Source: Ruminococcus sp. UBA5884 (GTDB taxonomy: Bacteria > Bacillota > Clostridia > Oscillospirales > Ruminococcaceae). Taken from it: a stretch of DNA of 6,384 bases. The stretch lies in assembly GCA_002431975.1 (NCBI GenBank), contig DJFA01000058.1:1-6384 (forward strand), read 5' to 3'. Position numbers and translations under genes: made by a program. The notes beneath the pieces are model-generated. The model saw only the letters and a program-made list of their open reading frames with translations. It made no database searches and was not told where the DNA came from. Positions 6,286-6,384 of this stretch are shown one piece after another; position 1 is the stretch's first letter; every line of letters starts with the position of its first letter.

Positions 6286-6384
6286 AACGCTAATTCGACG
6301 ACAAAATTTTATAATTAAAAATATTGTTTTTTTTTATAATTTTGTAGGGGCTTCCTTAAGTTCGCCCGTTGGATTCACCGGAAT
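6286..6384. repeat. Left end of another copy of the repeat element, cut by the window edge
   Basis: AACGCTAATTCGACGACA (6286-6303) matches AACGCAAATTCAAAACAG at 4320-4337. After an AT-rich stretch, TTGTAGGGGC (6342-6351) and TTCGCCCG (6361-6368) match the left arm at 4356-4380. Orientation is the same as the first copy. The stem is degraded: only GGGC/GCCC and a short CTT/AAG can pair. The right end, if present, lies beyond 6384. The match starts 3 nt after the NERD stop codon. Confidence 0.6.

Noticed and set aside
6301..6342. AT-rich inverted sequence and T-run after the NERD gene as a terminator.
   Set aside because: The possible stem is all A-T with bulges, and the region is shared with the repeat element, so termination is not supported.

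Overview
The window looks like chromosomal DNA of a low-GC, spore-forming Clostridia-type Firmicute, possibly a gut Ruminococcus-like Oscillospiraceae. Supporting this are AT-rich intergenic DNA, strong AGGAGG-type ribosome binding sites, spore cortex-hydrolase-like proteins and GGGGCGA/TCGCCCC hairpin repeats of the kind scattered through gut Firmicute genomes. The genus is inferred, not shown. There are no rRNA, tRNA, CRISPR or transposase genes.

Layout. (1) 41-1222, plus strand: a complete iron-containing alcohol dehydrogenase, ended by a strong terminator (1237-1272) that also serves the convergent genes on its right. (2) 3864-1306, minus strand: a tight three-gene operon. It encodes a protein with a carboxypeptidase-regulatory-like (transthyretin-type) domain, then a SpoIID-like lytic transglycosylase domain with three peptidoglycan-binding repeats, then a small protein with two peptidoglycan-binding repeats. 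The gaps are 20 and 13 nt, each carrying a ribosome binding site. The first two proteins together resemble a spore cortex-lytic enzyme of the SleC type divided between two genes. (3) 4207-4001, minus strand: a 68-residue DUF378 membrane protein, followed by a long AT-rich hairpin that separates it from the operon. (4) 4320-4546: a small non-coding repeat element with nested inverted repeats and three GGGCGA hairpins. (5) 4575-6283, plus strand: a two-gene operon encoding a CapA/PgsA-like metallophosphatase-fold lipoprotein and a membrane-anchored NERD-domain nuclease-like protein. (6) 6286-6384: the start of another copy of the repeat, running off the window.

How the parts may work together. 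The minus-strand operon probably makes spore cortex or coat-associated wall enzymes: one catalytic protein and two accessory proteins. A good housekeeping-type promoter at 4271-4299 points into the repeat element, so the lipoprotein-NERD operon may be transcribed with a leader of about 270 nt containing all three hairpins. That operon lies between two same-orientation copies of the repeat's left end and may be a small accessory cassette.

Two genes appear to use non-ATG starts: TTG at 4575, which is well supported, and CTG at 3864, which is likely but unproven. All functions are read from sequence motifs and remembered family patterns; no database search was run.
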